Source: Alloalcanivorax balearicus MACL04 (GTDB lineage: Bacteria > Pseudomonadota > Gammaproteobacteria > Pseudomonadales > Alcanivoracaceae). Taken from it: DNA of 64,000 nt. Position 1 is the stretch's first letter, and each line of letters begins with the position of its first letter. This document shows positions 24,765 through 33,732 of this stretch, piece by piece. The stretch is from positions 1 through 64,000 of the forward strand of contig NZ_ARXS01000013.1 of NCBI RefSeq assembly GCF_025532145.1, written 5' to 3'. The translations under genes and the position numbers were made by a program. The notes beneath the pieces were generated by a model, which worked only from the letters and a program-made list of their open reading frames with translations, was not told the origin of the DNA and made no database searches.

Positions 24765-25187
24765 ATGAAGTACCTGCACACCATGGTCCGCATCACTGAC
24801 CTGGATGCCTCCCTGCGTTTCTATTGCGAGGGACTGGGACTGAAGGAAGTCCGCCGCAAGGAAGTGCCCGCCGGGCGTTTCACCCTGGTGTTCCTGGCCG
24901 CGCCAGAAAGCCCGGAGGCGGAAGTCGAATTGACCTGGAACTGGGACCCGGAAGAGGACATGGGCTCGGCGCGCAACTTCGGCCATCTGGCCTTCCGGGT
25001 GGATGACATTTATGCGTTATGCCAACACCTTCAGGACATGGGCTACACCATCAACCGCCCGCCCCGGGACGGCCACATGGCGTTCGTCCGCTCACCGGAT
25101 CTGATTTCCGTGGAACTGCTGCAAAAAGGCGATGCCCTGCCGGCGCGGGAGCCCTGGGCTTCCATGGAGAATACCGGCAGTTGGTAA
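24765..25187 (+). CDS. VOC-family protein, lactoylglutathione-lyase-like
   Basis: 140 residues. Glyoxalase I-like features are HTMVRITDLDASLRFYCEGLGL, a metal-ligand Glu in VELTWN, GHLAFRVDDIYALC with a ligand His, and VRSPDLISVELLQKG with a ligand Glu. These match the two-repeat GloA fold and its metal site. It may detoxify methylglyoxal or act on another alpha-keto compound. ATG 24765 follows ACGGAGATC. It is divergent from the amidase. Confidence 0.86.
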   Translation: MKYLHTMVRITDLDASLRFYCEGLGLKEVRRKEVPAGRFTLVFLAAPESPEAEVELTWNWDPEEDMGSARNFGHLAFRVDDIYALCQHLQDMGYTINRPPRDGHMAFVRSPDLISVELLQKGDALPAREPWASMENTGSW

Positions 25188-25302
25188 GGACAGCTGGACA
25201 CCGGTGGCCCAAAGCGAGGTCACATCTTCAGCGCCGGGGGGTTGCTCTCCACCGTGGTTGAGGTCTTAGCATGGGCGCCAACGCTAACCGCTGGAGCGCC
25301 CC

Positions 25303-25953
25303 ATGAAACAGATCGCCGACGACCTGTGGGAGACAGAGCCGGAATACCCCGCCCCAGGTTTGCAAACCCACGCCTACCTCTATGCCCATCCGGCGGGTAA
25401 TGTGTTGTTCTACAACACCAGTCATGATGATGAGTTATCCGCTTTCGCCGATCACGGCGGCGTGCATCGCCAGTATCTGAGTCACCGCGACGAGGTCGGT
25501 GCCAGCCTGGCGGTGATCCGGACCCGCTTCAACAGTCAACTGTGCGGCCACCAACGGGAGTTGGAGGACATCCAGAAATACTGCCCGGTGGATGTGGTGC
25601 TGGCACAACGGGAACTCCACCCGCGTGATATCGAAATCCTGCCGACACCGGGACACACTCCCGGCAGTACCTGCTTTTGGGTGCGCTCACCCACCGGCGA
25701 CCGCTACCTGTTCACCGGTGATACGCTGTACTTCGATGAAGGGGGCCAGGGCCGCAACGGTTTCCTGCCTTCCATGAGCGACCGTGAAGCGTTGATCGAG
25801 AGTCTGCATTTCCTTCGCACTCTGTCTCCGGATCTGGTGATCTCCAGCGCTTTCGGCGCCGGCGGCGGCTATCGCCGTTTCGAGGACGCGCTCAGCTGGC
25901 AAGGCTGTGTGGACGAGGCGCTGGCACCGTTACAGGACGGCGCGGTGGATTAG
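25303..25953 (+). CDS. MBL-fold metallohydrolase
   Basis: 216 residues of the metallo-beta-lactamase fold. The second metal motif is clear (PTPGHTPGSTCFW) and so is FTGDTLYFDEGG. The classical HxHxDH is changed to YLSHRDEVGAS, so metal binding may be altered or only one site retained. Function not assigned. It starts 115 bases behind the glyoxalase-like gene and is convergent with the DUF445 gene. Confidence 0.82.
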   Translation: MKQIADDLWETEPEYPAPGLQTHAYLYAHPAGNVLFYNTSHDDELSAFADHGGVHRQYLSHRDEVGASLAVIRTRFNSQLCGHQRELEDIQKYCPVDVVLAQRELHPRDIEILPTPGHTPGSTCFWVRSPTGDRYLFTGDTLYFDEGGQGRNGFLPSMSDREALIESLHFLRTLSPDLVISSAFGAGGGYRRFEDALSWQGCVDEALAPLQDGAVD

Positions 25954-25983
25954 GGCCCCGGCGGGCCGTGCGCTCACGGCCCG

Positions 25984-27237
25984 CTACCCCACCGGCATCA
26001 CCGCGAAATGCAGCATGACATGCACCTGGACCTCCCCCACCAGGAAGCCCAGCAGAGCACCCACCGCGATCAGAATCCACTCGTCCTGCTGGAAAGCCGG
26101 CCGCAACAGACCCTCGAATTCCTCCTCGGTCAGTTCCTGCATCTTGGTGACCAGCAGATTCTTCAGATCCATGGCTTCCTGCGCATAGGCTTCCACATGG
26201 CCAAGCGCCTCCGGCAAAGCCGCCATCACCTTTTCCGCCACCACTTTTTTCATCTGTTGGTAGCGGCTGGTACCCACCGCGAACACCACCAGGGGCTTGG
26301 CCAGCCCGGCCTGTTCGTCCAGGGTGCGTTGCACCTGGCGCTGAACCAGCGCGAACAGACGGTCCGATAACGGCCCCTTGAGGATTTCCTCGATGATCGC
26401 CTGCGGAGTAACGATTTCCTGGGCCACCAGTTCGCCATAGCGGGCCGCCACCTGTTTGCGCCGGCGCAGGAACAACCCCTGCCATTCGAAAATACCGAAG
26501 TAGCGCACCGGCTGCTTCGGGTTGAAGATCATCTTCAGCGCCAGCCAGTCAGTGAACCAGCCGGTGAACAGCCCGAACAGGGGGATCACCCAGACATTGT
26601 GGGTAAACGCCCAGACCACCGCCTGCACACAGCCGATGGCGAAACCAAAATAAATGCCGGAGCGGGCAATGAACTTGAACTCCACATGGCCCGCTTCCAG
26701 AAACACCCGGTTAAGCAGTTCCTTGTCCCGTACCAGCGCGTTCACCACCATGTGCTTGAGATCGAACACCCGATGGATGTTGGATTTTATGTCCTCCATG
26801 ATCTGCTCGACCATGTGCGGCGCTTCTTTCTGAATGCGCTGAATCACCCGCCGCTTGATCCCCTCGGGCAGGGTTTCCCAAAGGCCGGGCTGATACTCCG
26901 CGGCCACCTCGCGGGTAATGTCTTCCACCACGTCGATGAGCGGATCGCGGATTTCCGCCGCCACCCGTTGCGGGTCCAGACGGTCGAACACATCCTCCGG
27001 CTTCAACAGCCGCTCCATCATCAGATCACAGGCAATGCTGGCCATGGTGGCGGCCCGGCGCGGCACGATCCCCTGCCAGCCCAGCAACGGTGGTTTACCG
27101 ACGAACTCCAGCGGCTGGAACATCATACGGATCGCCACCAGCTTGGTGACATAGCCAATCAAGGCCGCCACCACCGGCATGGAGAGATAGAGAATCCAGT
27201 TGGCGCGTACGTCGGCCAGGATCAGGGACCAATCCAT
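25984..27237 (-). CDS. DUF445-family membrane protein
   Basis: 417 residues. The N-terminal helix contains WILYLSMPVVAALIGYVTKLVAIRMMFQPLEF, followed by a soluble helical middle and repeats of the first motif (WLALKMIFNPKQPVRYFGIFEWQGLFLRRRKQVAARYGELVA). A final helix EWILIAVGALLGFLVGEVQVHVM ends the protein. This is the YheB-like DUF445 architecture; the function is unknown, with a membrane-contact or envelope role suggested by its form. It follows the preceding gene with a one-base gap, so they form an operon. Confidence 0.85.
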   Translation of the reverse strand: MDWSLILADVRANWILYLSMPVVAALIGYVTKLVAIRMMFQPLEFVGKPPLLGWQGIVPRRAATMASIACDLMMERLLKPEDVFDRLDPQRVAAEIRDPLIDVVEDITREVAAEYQPGLWETLPEGIKRRVIQRIQKEAPHMVEQIMEDIKSNIHRVFDLKHMVVNALVRDKELLNRVFLEAGHVEFKFIARSGIYFGFAIGCVQAVVWAFTHNVWVIPLFGLFTGWFTDWLALKMIFNPKQPVRYFGIFEWQGLFLRRRKQVAARYGELVAQEIVTPQAIIEEILKGPLSDRLFALVQRQVQRTLDEQAGLAKPLVVFAVGTSRYQQMKKVVAEKVMAALPEALGHVEAYAQEAMDLKNLLVTKMQELTEEEFEGLLRPAFQQDEWILIAVGALLGFLVGEVQVHVMLHFAVMPVG

Positions 27238-27238
27238 C

Positions 27239-27892
27239 TCACCTTTCCTCCTCACCCAATTGCATCACCGCATCCCAGAGGCGCTGGCCGGCAGGGCTGA
27301 TCACCAGGGTCTCGCGGCAGCTCTTGAGCGGCGGCCGCTCCCCGTCCCAGCGGCGCAGGGCTTCCCGGAACGTGGCATCGCCCTCGCACAGCTCGTAATC
27401 CATGCGTAGCGATGCTCGTTCCGGCAACGCCGCCGCCAAACCATTATTGATCAGCCGGGCCAGATACAACGGTACGTATTCCTGGGCGTACACGCCGGCA
27501 CTGCGGCCGATACTGGAATAGCGGTGCAGCGCTTCGCCACTATCACGCCAGCGGGCGCGTCGCAGGGTCAGCAGCGGATAACCGGAGCCGTCGGACAACG
27601 CCGCCAGCAGACGCCATTCATCGGAAACCAGATGGCCGGCGAGGCCCTGGACAATCTCCAGCTCAAGAGTGTCGGTATCCTGCTCCAGGCTGACGGTCAG
27701 GCGGTTCTGGAACGACTCGGCGTGATGGGAAGCCCCCGGGTCCAGGGCATCCATGCGCTCCCTGAGACCACGGAGCACTTCTTCTTCCACATGCTGGAAA
27801 CGGGCTTCGGCACGGCGTACCGGCGGCAGGCGCCGCAGTATCGCCAGCACGCGGGCCCCCACCGGGGACTGAGGCTCGGACCGGTTCGGCAA
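27239..27892 (-). CDS. Hypothetical protein co-transcribed with DUF445
   Basis: 217 residues, not recognised. It is soluble, Arg- and Glu-rich, without a signal peptide or membrane segment. Visible features are an N-terminal helical part (ARVLAILRRLPPVRRAEARFQHVEEEVLRGLRERMDAL) and a mixed C-terminal part ending in ETLVISPAGQRLWDAVMQLGEEER. The start is a TTG with AAGGATG upstream, which is weak evidence. Its stop is one base before the DUF445 start, indicating coupled expression. Confidence 0.6.
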   Translation of the reverse strand: MPNRSEPQSPVGARVLAILRRLPPVRRAEARFQHVEEEVLRGLRERMDALDPGASHHAESFQNRLTVSLEQDTDTLELEIVQGLAGHLVSDEWRLLAALSDGSGYPLLTLRRARWRDSGEALHRYSSIGRSAGVYAQEYVPLYLARLINNGLAAALPERASLRMDYELCEGDATFREALRRWDGERPPLKSCRETLVISPAGQRLWDAVMQLGEEER

Positions 27893-28041
27893 GTTGTCGC
27901 ATCCTTATTCTTGTCGTGATTCTTCGGATTCGCCGGCCCCGGGGCTCACGGTAAACCGGCTCGGTTATGGATTCAGCAATACCCAATTCACCGGAAACTG
28001 TCCACAGCAGACGCGTGACAGCACGTTGCTTTTATTTGCGA

Positions 28042-29322
28042 CTAGGCGGCAATCCAGTTCGCCAATTTTTCCATGGCGGTAACACAACGGCCGCAATAAC
28101 GGCGCAAAAAGGCATCCTCGAGGGGCCCCTCCAGCCCGGCCGCCGCCTCCAGGGCCTGACCCCCGTCGAAATCCACGAACGCCAGCCGCAGACTCGGCTC
28201 CGAAGGCGGCCTGCCGAACGCCTCTCCCGGCAAGGTGGCCACGCCGGTGTCCTCCAACAACGACGCGCACAATTCCACGCTGCCCTCGATGCCACGTCGG
28301 CGCAGGGTATCGGTCAGTGGCGACAGGTCCGGAAACAGGTAAAAAGCGCCATCGGTGGAGGCCATCGGCACACCGGCGCCTCTTAAAAGATCGACGTGGT
28401 GCTCGGCCAGAGCGGCCAGAATCCGGCGGGATTGATGCAGGTAACCGTCCATGGCCGTCCCGCCCTGAAACGCCGTCACCGCCGCGTACTGGATCGGCGC
28501 CGACACCGAGGTATAGGTTTCACTGGCCACGGTGGCCATGGCACGACGCAACCACTGCAAGGTCTCCGGAAAAGCGAAGACGCCCAGCCGCCAGCCGCCA
28601 GCGCCGCACCATTTACTCAAACCGCCACTGACTATGGTGCCTTCCGGGTAGTAGCGGGAAATCGACTGGTGGCCGCCATTGAATTGCAATTGCCCGTATA
28701 TCTCGTCGCTAAGCAGAATCAGACGGTAACGGCGCGCCACATCCGCCAGCGCCCGCAATTCCGTCTCCGTGAACGCATAGCCATGGGGATTGGCCGGCGA
28801 GTTGAGAATCACCAGGCGTGGCCGGTCCGGATCCTGCCGGCAAAGCGCATCCAGAGCTTCGGCGCGGGGCTTCCAGTGATCCTCCCGGCGGGTCGGCAAC
28901 CAATGTACCGGGCGACCAACGATGCGTGCCTGCGGTGCATAGGACACCCAGCTCGGCGTGGGGATGACCAGGTCGCCGTAAAACACCAGTTGCAGAATGA
29001 ACATCAGCTCCTTGGAACCCGGACCGATCATGACATCGTCCGCACTGAATTCGGAGCCTTGCCAGCGCTGCCAATAGCCGGCCACCGCCCGGCGCAGTTC
29101 AGGCAGTCCCAGCACCGGCAGATAATCTTTCTCGGCGGCGTGTTGACGCAGTGCGTCCACCACCCATTCGGGCACCGGGAACGGCGATTGCCCCAACCCC
29201 AGCTTGAACACCTCCCTGCCCTGACGCAGCAGATCGTTGCTCAACTCGTTGATGGCCAGGGTCGCGGACACACCGAGACCACGCACATTAAGATTCAGAT
29301 TGACGCCCGGCTGTGCTCGCAC
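28042..29322 (-). CDS. PLP-dependent aminotransferase, class I/II
   Basis: 426 residues. The PLP lysine lies in SGGLSKWCGAGGWRLG, the Asn contact in ILNSPANPHGYAF and the Asp contact in LLSDEIYGQL, all in the usual order of fold-type I class I/II enzymes. The N-terminus has GLGQSPFPVPEWV. It transfers amino groups between an amino acid and a 2-oxo acid; the substrate is not evident. A cysteine-rich tail stretch (RRYCGRCVTAMEKLANWIAA) is unusual. GTG 29322 follows GGGGAGAAC. Confidence 0.87.
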   Translation of the reverse strand: MRAQPGVNLNLNVRGLGVSATLAINELSNDLLRQGREVFKLGLGQSPFPVPEWVVDALRQHAAEKDYLPVLGLPELRRAVAGYWQRWQGSEFSADDVMIGPGSKELMFILQLVFYGDLVIPTPSWVSYAPQARIVGRPVHWLPTRREDHWKPRAEALDALCRQDPDRPRLVILNSPANPHGYAFTETELRALADVARRYRLILLSDEIYGQLQFNGGHQSISRYYPEGTIVSGGLSKWCGAGGWRLGVFAFPETLQWLRRAMATVASETYTSVSAPIQYAAVTAFQGGTAMDGYLHQSRRILAALAEHHVDLLRGAGVPMASTDGAFYLFPDLSPLTDTLRRRGIEGSVELCASLLEDTGVATLPGEAFGRPPSEPSLRLAFVDFDGGQALEAAAGLEGPLEDAFLRRYCGRCVTAMEKLANWIAA

Positions 29323-29435
29323 TTCGTTCTCCCCGATGGCCCCGCTGGAATACTTTGACGATACCCGGGTTCACCAAGAGACAACAGAGGCCCGCGAACG
29401 GATTGCCGCCGAGCACAAACACGATGCAGCGATTG

Positions 29436-30656
29436 TTACCCTATGCCGCCAGCCGAAATCACCTTCCTGTCCAGAAGCGCCTGGCATTGTTCCGGCGTAA
29501 AGCCGGCCTGCGCCAGAACCTCCAGGGTATGTTCCCCCAGTTCGGGCAACGTATAGGGTTTCTCCATCTCGCCGGCGTCGGCGAAAGTGAAAGGCAGCCC
29601 GGGGATCTCCACCTCTTGGCCCCGGCCATCGTTCACGCGCTTGAAAATACCGGTCGCCTGGACATCGGCACTGGCCCGGACCTGGCGGTAATCCCGCACC
29701 ACCCCACAAACCACACCAAACTTTTCCAGTTGGGCGCGCGCCTCTTCACCCGTGTAGCGCCCCAGAGCGGTACTCAGAATATCGATCATCGCCGGCCGAT
29801 TTCTGACACGGTCGTTGCTGGTGGCGAAGCGTTCGTCTTTCGCCAGATCCGGCAGCTCCACGGAGCGGCACAGCCGTTGCCAATGATCCTCCATATAGGC
29901 GGAGATGACGATGTAGCCGTCTTGCACGGCGATCAGATCCGCCGCCGGCGCCACCAGTGGCTGAGCGTTGCCGGCCCGCTGCGGCAAACTGCCGGAGCAG
30001 GCGTACTCCGCCCAGATCTGTGACTGCAGTCCGATTGCCGTGGCCAGCAGGGAGGCTTCGATGGTTTCTCCTTCGCCGGTCCGGGCACAACGGAACAAAG
30101 CCGCGAGAACGGCGTTGGCGGTGGCCGTGGCGGTGGCCGCGTCGACCACGGCGAACCCGGTTTTCAGCGGTGTGCCTCCCGGCTCACCGGTCAGCGACAT
30201 CATGCCGCTTTCCGCTTGCGCGGCGATATCCAGCCCGGGGCGTTCCCGGGAAGGGCCGCCAGTGCCGAATCCGGAAATAGAAGCGTAGATCAGGCCCGGC
30301 TTTTCGGCGCGCAGCGTGGCCGCGTCCAGACCGATACTTTCCATCACGCCCACACGGGTGTTTTGCACCACCACATCGGCCCGCAGGGCCAGCTTGCGGG
30401 CGATTTCCACGCCTTCGGGGTTGCGCAGATCCAGGGTTATGGACTTCTTGCCACGGTTATAGGCCATGAACATGCCGCTGCGATAACCGCTTTTCTCACT
30501 AACACCGAACTTCCGGCTGTTATCGCCGTTGAAGCTTTCAATCTTGATCACGTCGGCGCCCAGATCCGCCAGGATCTGCGTGGCGCCGGGGCCCGCGATG
30601 AACTGGCCGAACTCCACCACCCGGACACCATCCAGAGCTTTTTTATTCTCCGTCAT
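29436..30656 (-). CDS. CaiB/BaiF-type (class III) CoA-transferase
   Basis: 406 residues. The N-terminus VRVVEFGQFIAGPGATQILADLGADVIKIE and the motif YNRGKKSITLDLRNPEG are characteristic. The catalytic Asp that forms the acyl-anhydride is Asp172 (GFAVVDAATATATAN). It moves CoA between an acyl-CoA donor and a carboxylate. It is the last gene of the transporter cluster (27 bases behind tctA), so it probably activates the imported acid. A second family member is at 62560. Confidence 0.92.
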   Translation of the reverse strand: MTENKKALDGVRVVEFGQFIAGPGATQILADLGADVIKIESFNGDNSRKFGVSEKSGYRSGMFMAYNRGKKSITLDLRNPEGVEIARKLALRADVVVQNTRVGVMESIGLDAATLRAEKPGLIYASISGFGTGGPSRERPGLDIAAQAESGMMSLTGEPGGTPLKTGFAVVDAATATATANAVLAALFRCARTGEGETIEASLLATAIGLQSQIWAEYACSGSLPQRAGNAQPLVAPAADLIAVQDGYIVISAYMEDHWQRLCRSVELPDLAKDERFATSNDRVRNRPAMIDILSTALGRYTGEEARAQLEKFGVVCGVVRDYRQVRASADVQATGIFKRVNDGRGQEVEIPGLPFTFADAGEMEKPYTLPELGEHTLEVLAQAGFTPEQCQALLDRKVISAGGIG

Positions 30657-30683
30657 AACTATTCTTCTCCCTGCACTTCCTGA

Positions 30684-32195
30684 TTAATTCGAATTAGTCG
30701 ACGGCTGACTCTTCCGCCCTTGTAGCACGCGCCGCTGAATAAGCCGGATCACAGGCCACAGTAGAAACAGCGCGGTTAACGCAAACAGCACCGCGGCAAT
30801 CGGACTGGCGGCAAAAGCAATGAAATTGCCCTGATTCAGAATCAGGCCCTGCCGCAGGCTTTGCTCAATCATCGGACTCAGCACGAACCCGATCACCATC
30901 GGTGCCAGAGGGAAGCCGTTGTAGCGCAGCAGGAAACCGGCGATGCCGGCAATCAGAACCACCAGCAAATCAAAAGGGTTGGCATTGATGCTGTAAGTAC
31001 CGGTGGCGACCAGCACCACCACGCAGGCCATCAGTAGCGGCTCGGGGAGACGCAGAATCCGCGAAAACAATGGCGACATCAGCATCCCGCCGAGAAACAT
31101 GCAGATATTCGCCACGAACAGCATCATGAAGATGAACAGCACCAGCGACTGATTCTCGAGGAACAAACGAGGGCCCGGTGTGACGCCCTGCAGCACCAAG
31201 GCACCGAGCATCACCGCGGTGATCGGATCACCGGGCACACCGAGAGACAAAGTCGGCACCATGGCACCTGAGCTGACCGCGTTATTGGCCGCCTCGGAAG
31301 CAATCAGGCCATCCGGCTCACCGGTGCCAAATTTGTCCTTGTTCGGTGAGCTTCGCTTGGCTTCCGCATAGCTGACCATGGAAGCGGAGGCGGCCCCGAC
31401 ACCCGGCAAAGTACCAATCCAGGTTCCGATCAGTGATGACTTGATCAACACGGCGGAACGTCGGCGCAGCTCCGACAGTGTCGGCAGTTGGAAGGCGGAG
31501 CGGATAACCGGTCCGATTTCCTCCTTTTTCTCCGCCGCACGCCAGAACACCTCGGACAAGGCGAACAAGCCAACCAGAAACGGCACCAGACCGATACCGG
31601 CGGAGAGGTCGAAGACACCAAAGTCATAACGCAGATAGCCGGTCACGGGATCCTGCCCCACCACCGCCACGAACAAGCCAAGCAGACCGGCGAGCAGCCC
31701 CTTCACCAGATTGTCCCGTGACACCGTCACGATACAGGTCAACGCGAACAGGCCCAGCGCGAAATACTCCACCGGCCCGAAGCGAATACCGATCTTCGCC
31801 AGCAACGGCGAGGCCACCGCCAGAATGATCGTGGCCAGGATACCGCCAAAGGCGGACGCCGTGGTCGACCAGCCCAATGCCAAACCGGCATCGCCACGCC
31901 GCGCCATGGGAAAGCCATCCAGCACCGTCGCCGCGGACTGCGGCGTACCGGGTGTATTGATGAGAATCGCGGATAGCGAGCCGCCGTAGATCGATCCACA
32001 GTAAATGCCAAGCAGCAACGCGATACTGGCACCTTGCCCCAGGACGAAGGTCAATGGCAGGGCCATGGTGATCGCGAGTAACGACCCCAGGCCGGGCAAG
32101 GCGCCGATGATGATACCCACCAGCGTACCCGCCACCACGGCCAACAGGGCATCCATCGAGGTGAGCATACTGAGGGCGCTTAAAAAGGCATCCAT
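30684..32195 (-). CDS. tctA: Tripartite tricarboxylate transporter permease, TctA family
   Basis: 503 residues with about 12 membrane helices. The start VVAGTLVGIIIGALPGLGSLLAITMALPLTF and GIYCGSIYGGSLSAILINTPGTPQSAATVLDGFPMARRG are the TctA hallmarks. The pattern repeats in the second half with GTLPGVGAASASMVSYAEAKRSS. It is the channel of a secondary carboxylate uptake system with TctB and TctC. ATG 32195 follows CCGGAGG. Confidence 0.95.
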   Translation of the reverse strand: MDAFLSALSMLTSMDALLAVVAGTLVGIIIGALPGLGSLLAITMALPLTFVLGQGASIALLLGIYCGSIYGGSLSAILINTPGTPQSAATVLDGFPMARRGDAGLALGWSTTASAFGGILATIILAVASPLLAKIGIRFGPVEYFALGLFALTCIVTVSRDNLVKGLLAGLLGLFVAVVGQDPVTGYLRYDFGVFDLSAGIGLVPFLVGLFALSEVFWRAAEKKEEIGPVIRSAFQLPTLSELRRRSAVLIKSSLIGTWIGTLPGVGAASASMVSYAEAKRSSPNKDKFGTGEPDGLIASEAANNAVSSGAMVPTLSLGVPGDPITAVMLGALVLQGVTPGPRLFLENQSLVLFIFMMLFVANICMFLGGMLMSPLFSRILRLPEPLLMACVVVLVATGTYSINANPFDLLVVLIAGIAGFLLRYNGFPLAPMVIGFVLSPMIEQSLRQGLILNQGNFIAFAASPIAAVLFALTALFLLWPVIRLIQRRVLQGRKSQPSTNSN

Positions 32196-32238
32196 TTCGA
32201 TAGCCTCCGGTTATCCGGTATGTATTTTTTTGGAAAGA

Positions 32239-32706
32239 TTATTGGAACAATGAACTCAAGGAAGGCAGCGCTGGCCCCGGGGGCGTCCGATTCAACAAAT
32301 CGGCGAAGCCATACCAGATCATCGCGGTGAACAATACCGAGATAACCACCAGCCATAATGGGCGCCGGAACCCCAGCACCCCGCTCATCACCAACATCAG
32401 AGCCAGGGTGCTGGGCACGAAGCCCAGCGCCTCATAGGCCAGCAGGTAAGCACCGCTGATCATCGCCGTTGCCGCCAAGGCCCGCCACTGAATGCTCGAG
32501 GGCGGCGTCCCGGAACGCCCCAACGCGCTTTTCACCAGCAGCCACACCGAACACACGCCGATCAAGACCAGCAGCACCTTCGGATACCAGAACGGATCAT
32601 TGGCCACCTGCTGCACGCTGTCGTCGCCACCGCCGGCGAAATACACCGCCAATGCCGCGACCAGCACGGCAACGCCATAGCCAGCGTCAAGGACACGTGC
32701 TTTCAT
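32239..32706 (-). CDS. tctB: Tripartite tricarboxylate transporter, TctB family
   Basis: 155 residues with four hydrophobic helices and the typical first half (GYGVAVLVAALAVYFAGGGDDSVQQVANDPFWYPKVLLVLIG). It is the small membrane subunit of the same system. It starts two bases after the tctC stop and ends 43 bases before tctA, so all are in one transcript. Confidence 0.88.
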   Translation of the reverse strand: MKARVLDAGYGVAVLVAALAVYFAGGGDDSVQQVANDPFWYPKVLLVLIGVCSVWLLVKSALGRSGTPPSSIQWRALAATAMISGAYLLAYEALGFVPSTLALMLVMSGVLGFRRPLWLVVISVLFTAMIWYGFADLLNRTPPGPALPSLSSLFQ

Positions 32707-32708
32707 AA

Positions 32709-33674
32709 TTACCGGCCTCCGGCTTTTTTGATCACATCATTGATCAAGCGACCATTCACCTCGGACGTATGCTCCACCAATTGACGGAATTCATCCGGAC
32801 CCTGATAGCGAGCCTCGAAGCCGACACGGGCCAGTACCTTTTTCAGCTCTTCGGATTCAGTGGCCTGCTCACAGCCCTTTACCAACTTCTGTTTAATGTC
32901 CTGCGGCAGCCCTTTGGGGGCGACCAGGCCGCCGGAAACGGAAGCGGTCATGTTGTGGCCCTGTTCCATCACGGTCTTGATACCGGGCAGGGAGGCCATG
33001 GGTTCATCACTGAATACCGCCACCGCATCAAGATTGCGGTCGGTAACCGTGTTCGGCATCGCCATATACAGATCCACATGTCCACCCATCAACGCGGTCA
33101 AACCCGGGCCGTCGCCGGCAAAGGGAACGTGGGTCAGCTCGATACCCGCCACCTGCTGGAATCTGAGCATGTCCAGGTGCGGCAAAGTGCCCGGCCCAGG
33201 GCTGCCAAAGGACAACTTGCCGGGATGGGCCTTGGCGTAATCGATCACCTCATTCAGAGTGTTGAACGGCGAATCCGGTTTCACTACCAGGACTTCAGGG
33301 CCGTAGTAGAACTGGCACAAGTAGTCGAACGATTCCGTGTTGTAGGGAGTGCGATGCATGTGAGGCTGATTGGCGATGGTGCCTATTGGTGCCACGCCGA
33401 TGGTGTAGCCGTCCGTCCGGGCCCGGGCCAGAGCGCTGATGCCGACGCTGCCACCACCACCGGAACGGTTATCGACAACCACGTTGACACCAAGATGATC
33501 GGCAAGGGCATTGGCGAGAGCCCGACCGGCCAGATCACTACTGCCACCGGCGGGATACGGCACGATTTCCGTTATTGGTCTGGTGGGAAAATCCTCCGCC
33601 AACGCCAATGGGGACACCAGCAGAGACGGCAGAGCGGCGGTCAGAGCAAGAGACAATAGTTTTGTTATCTTCAT
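32709..33674 (-). CDS. tctC: Tripartite tricarboxylate transporter binding protein TctC (copy 1)
   Basis: 321 residues with a signal peptide ending LALAEDFPTRP and the family's IVPYPAGGSSDLAGRALANALADHLGVNVVVDNRSGGGGSVG. The ligand loop (PYNTESFDYLCQFY) and the AKAHPGKLSFGSPGPGTLPH and HVPFAGDGPG segments follow the Bug/TctC pattern. It is a periplasmic carboxylate receptor. It is a close tandem paralog of the next gene upstream. ATG 33674 follows CAGGAGAAC. Confidence 0.92.
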   Translation of the reverse strand: MKITKLLSLALTAALPSLLVSPLALAEDFPTRPITEIVPYPAGGSSDLAGRALANALADHLGVNVVVDNRSGGGGSVGISALARARTDGYTIGVAPIGTIANQPHMHRTPYNTESFDYLCQFYYGPEVLVVKPDSPFNTLNEVIDYAKAHPGKLSFGSPGPGTLPHLDMLRFQQVAGIELTHVPFAGDGPGLTALMGGHVDLYMAMPNTVTDRNLDAVAVFSDEPMASLPGIKTVMEQGHNMTASVSGGLVAPKGLPQDIKQKLVKGCEQATESEELKKVLARVGFEARYQGPDEFRQLVEHTSEVNGRLINDVIKKAGGR

Positions 33675-33732
33675 GTTGTTCTCCTGAATATCAGATAAGC
33701 GCGGTTTGGCCCCGATTTCCGGAGCCATCGGA

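Noticed and set aside
30684-30696. Palindrome TAATTCGAATTA at the tctA end
   Set aside because: It is produced by the last codons and stop of tctA (AAT TCG AAT TAA) and lies in no promoter position that needs it.
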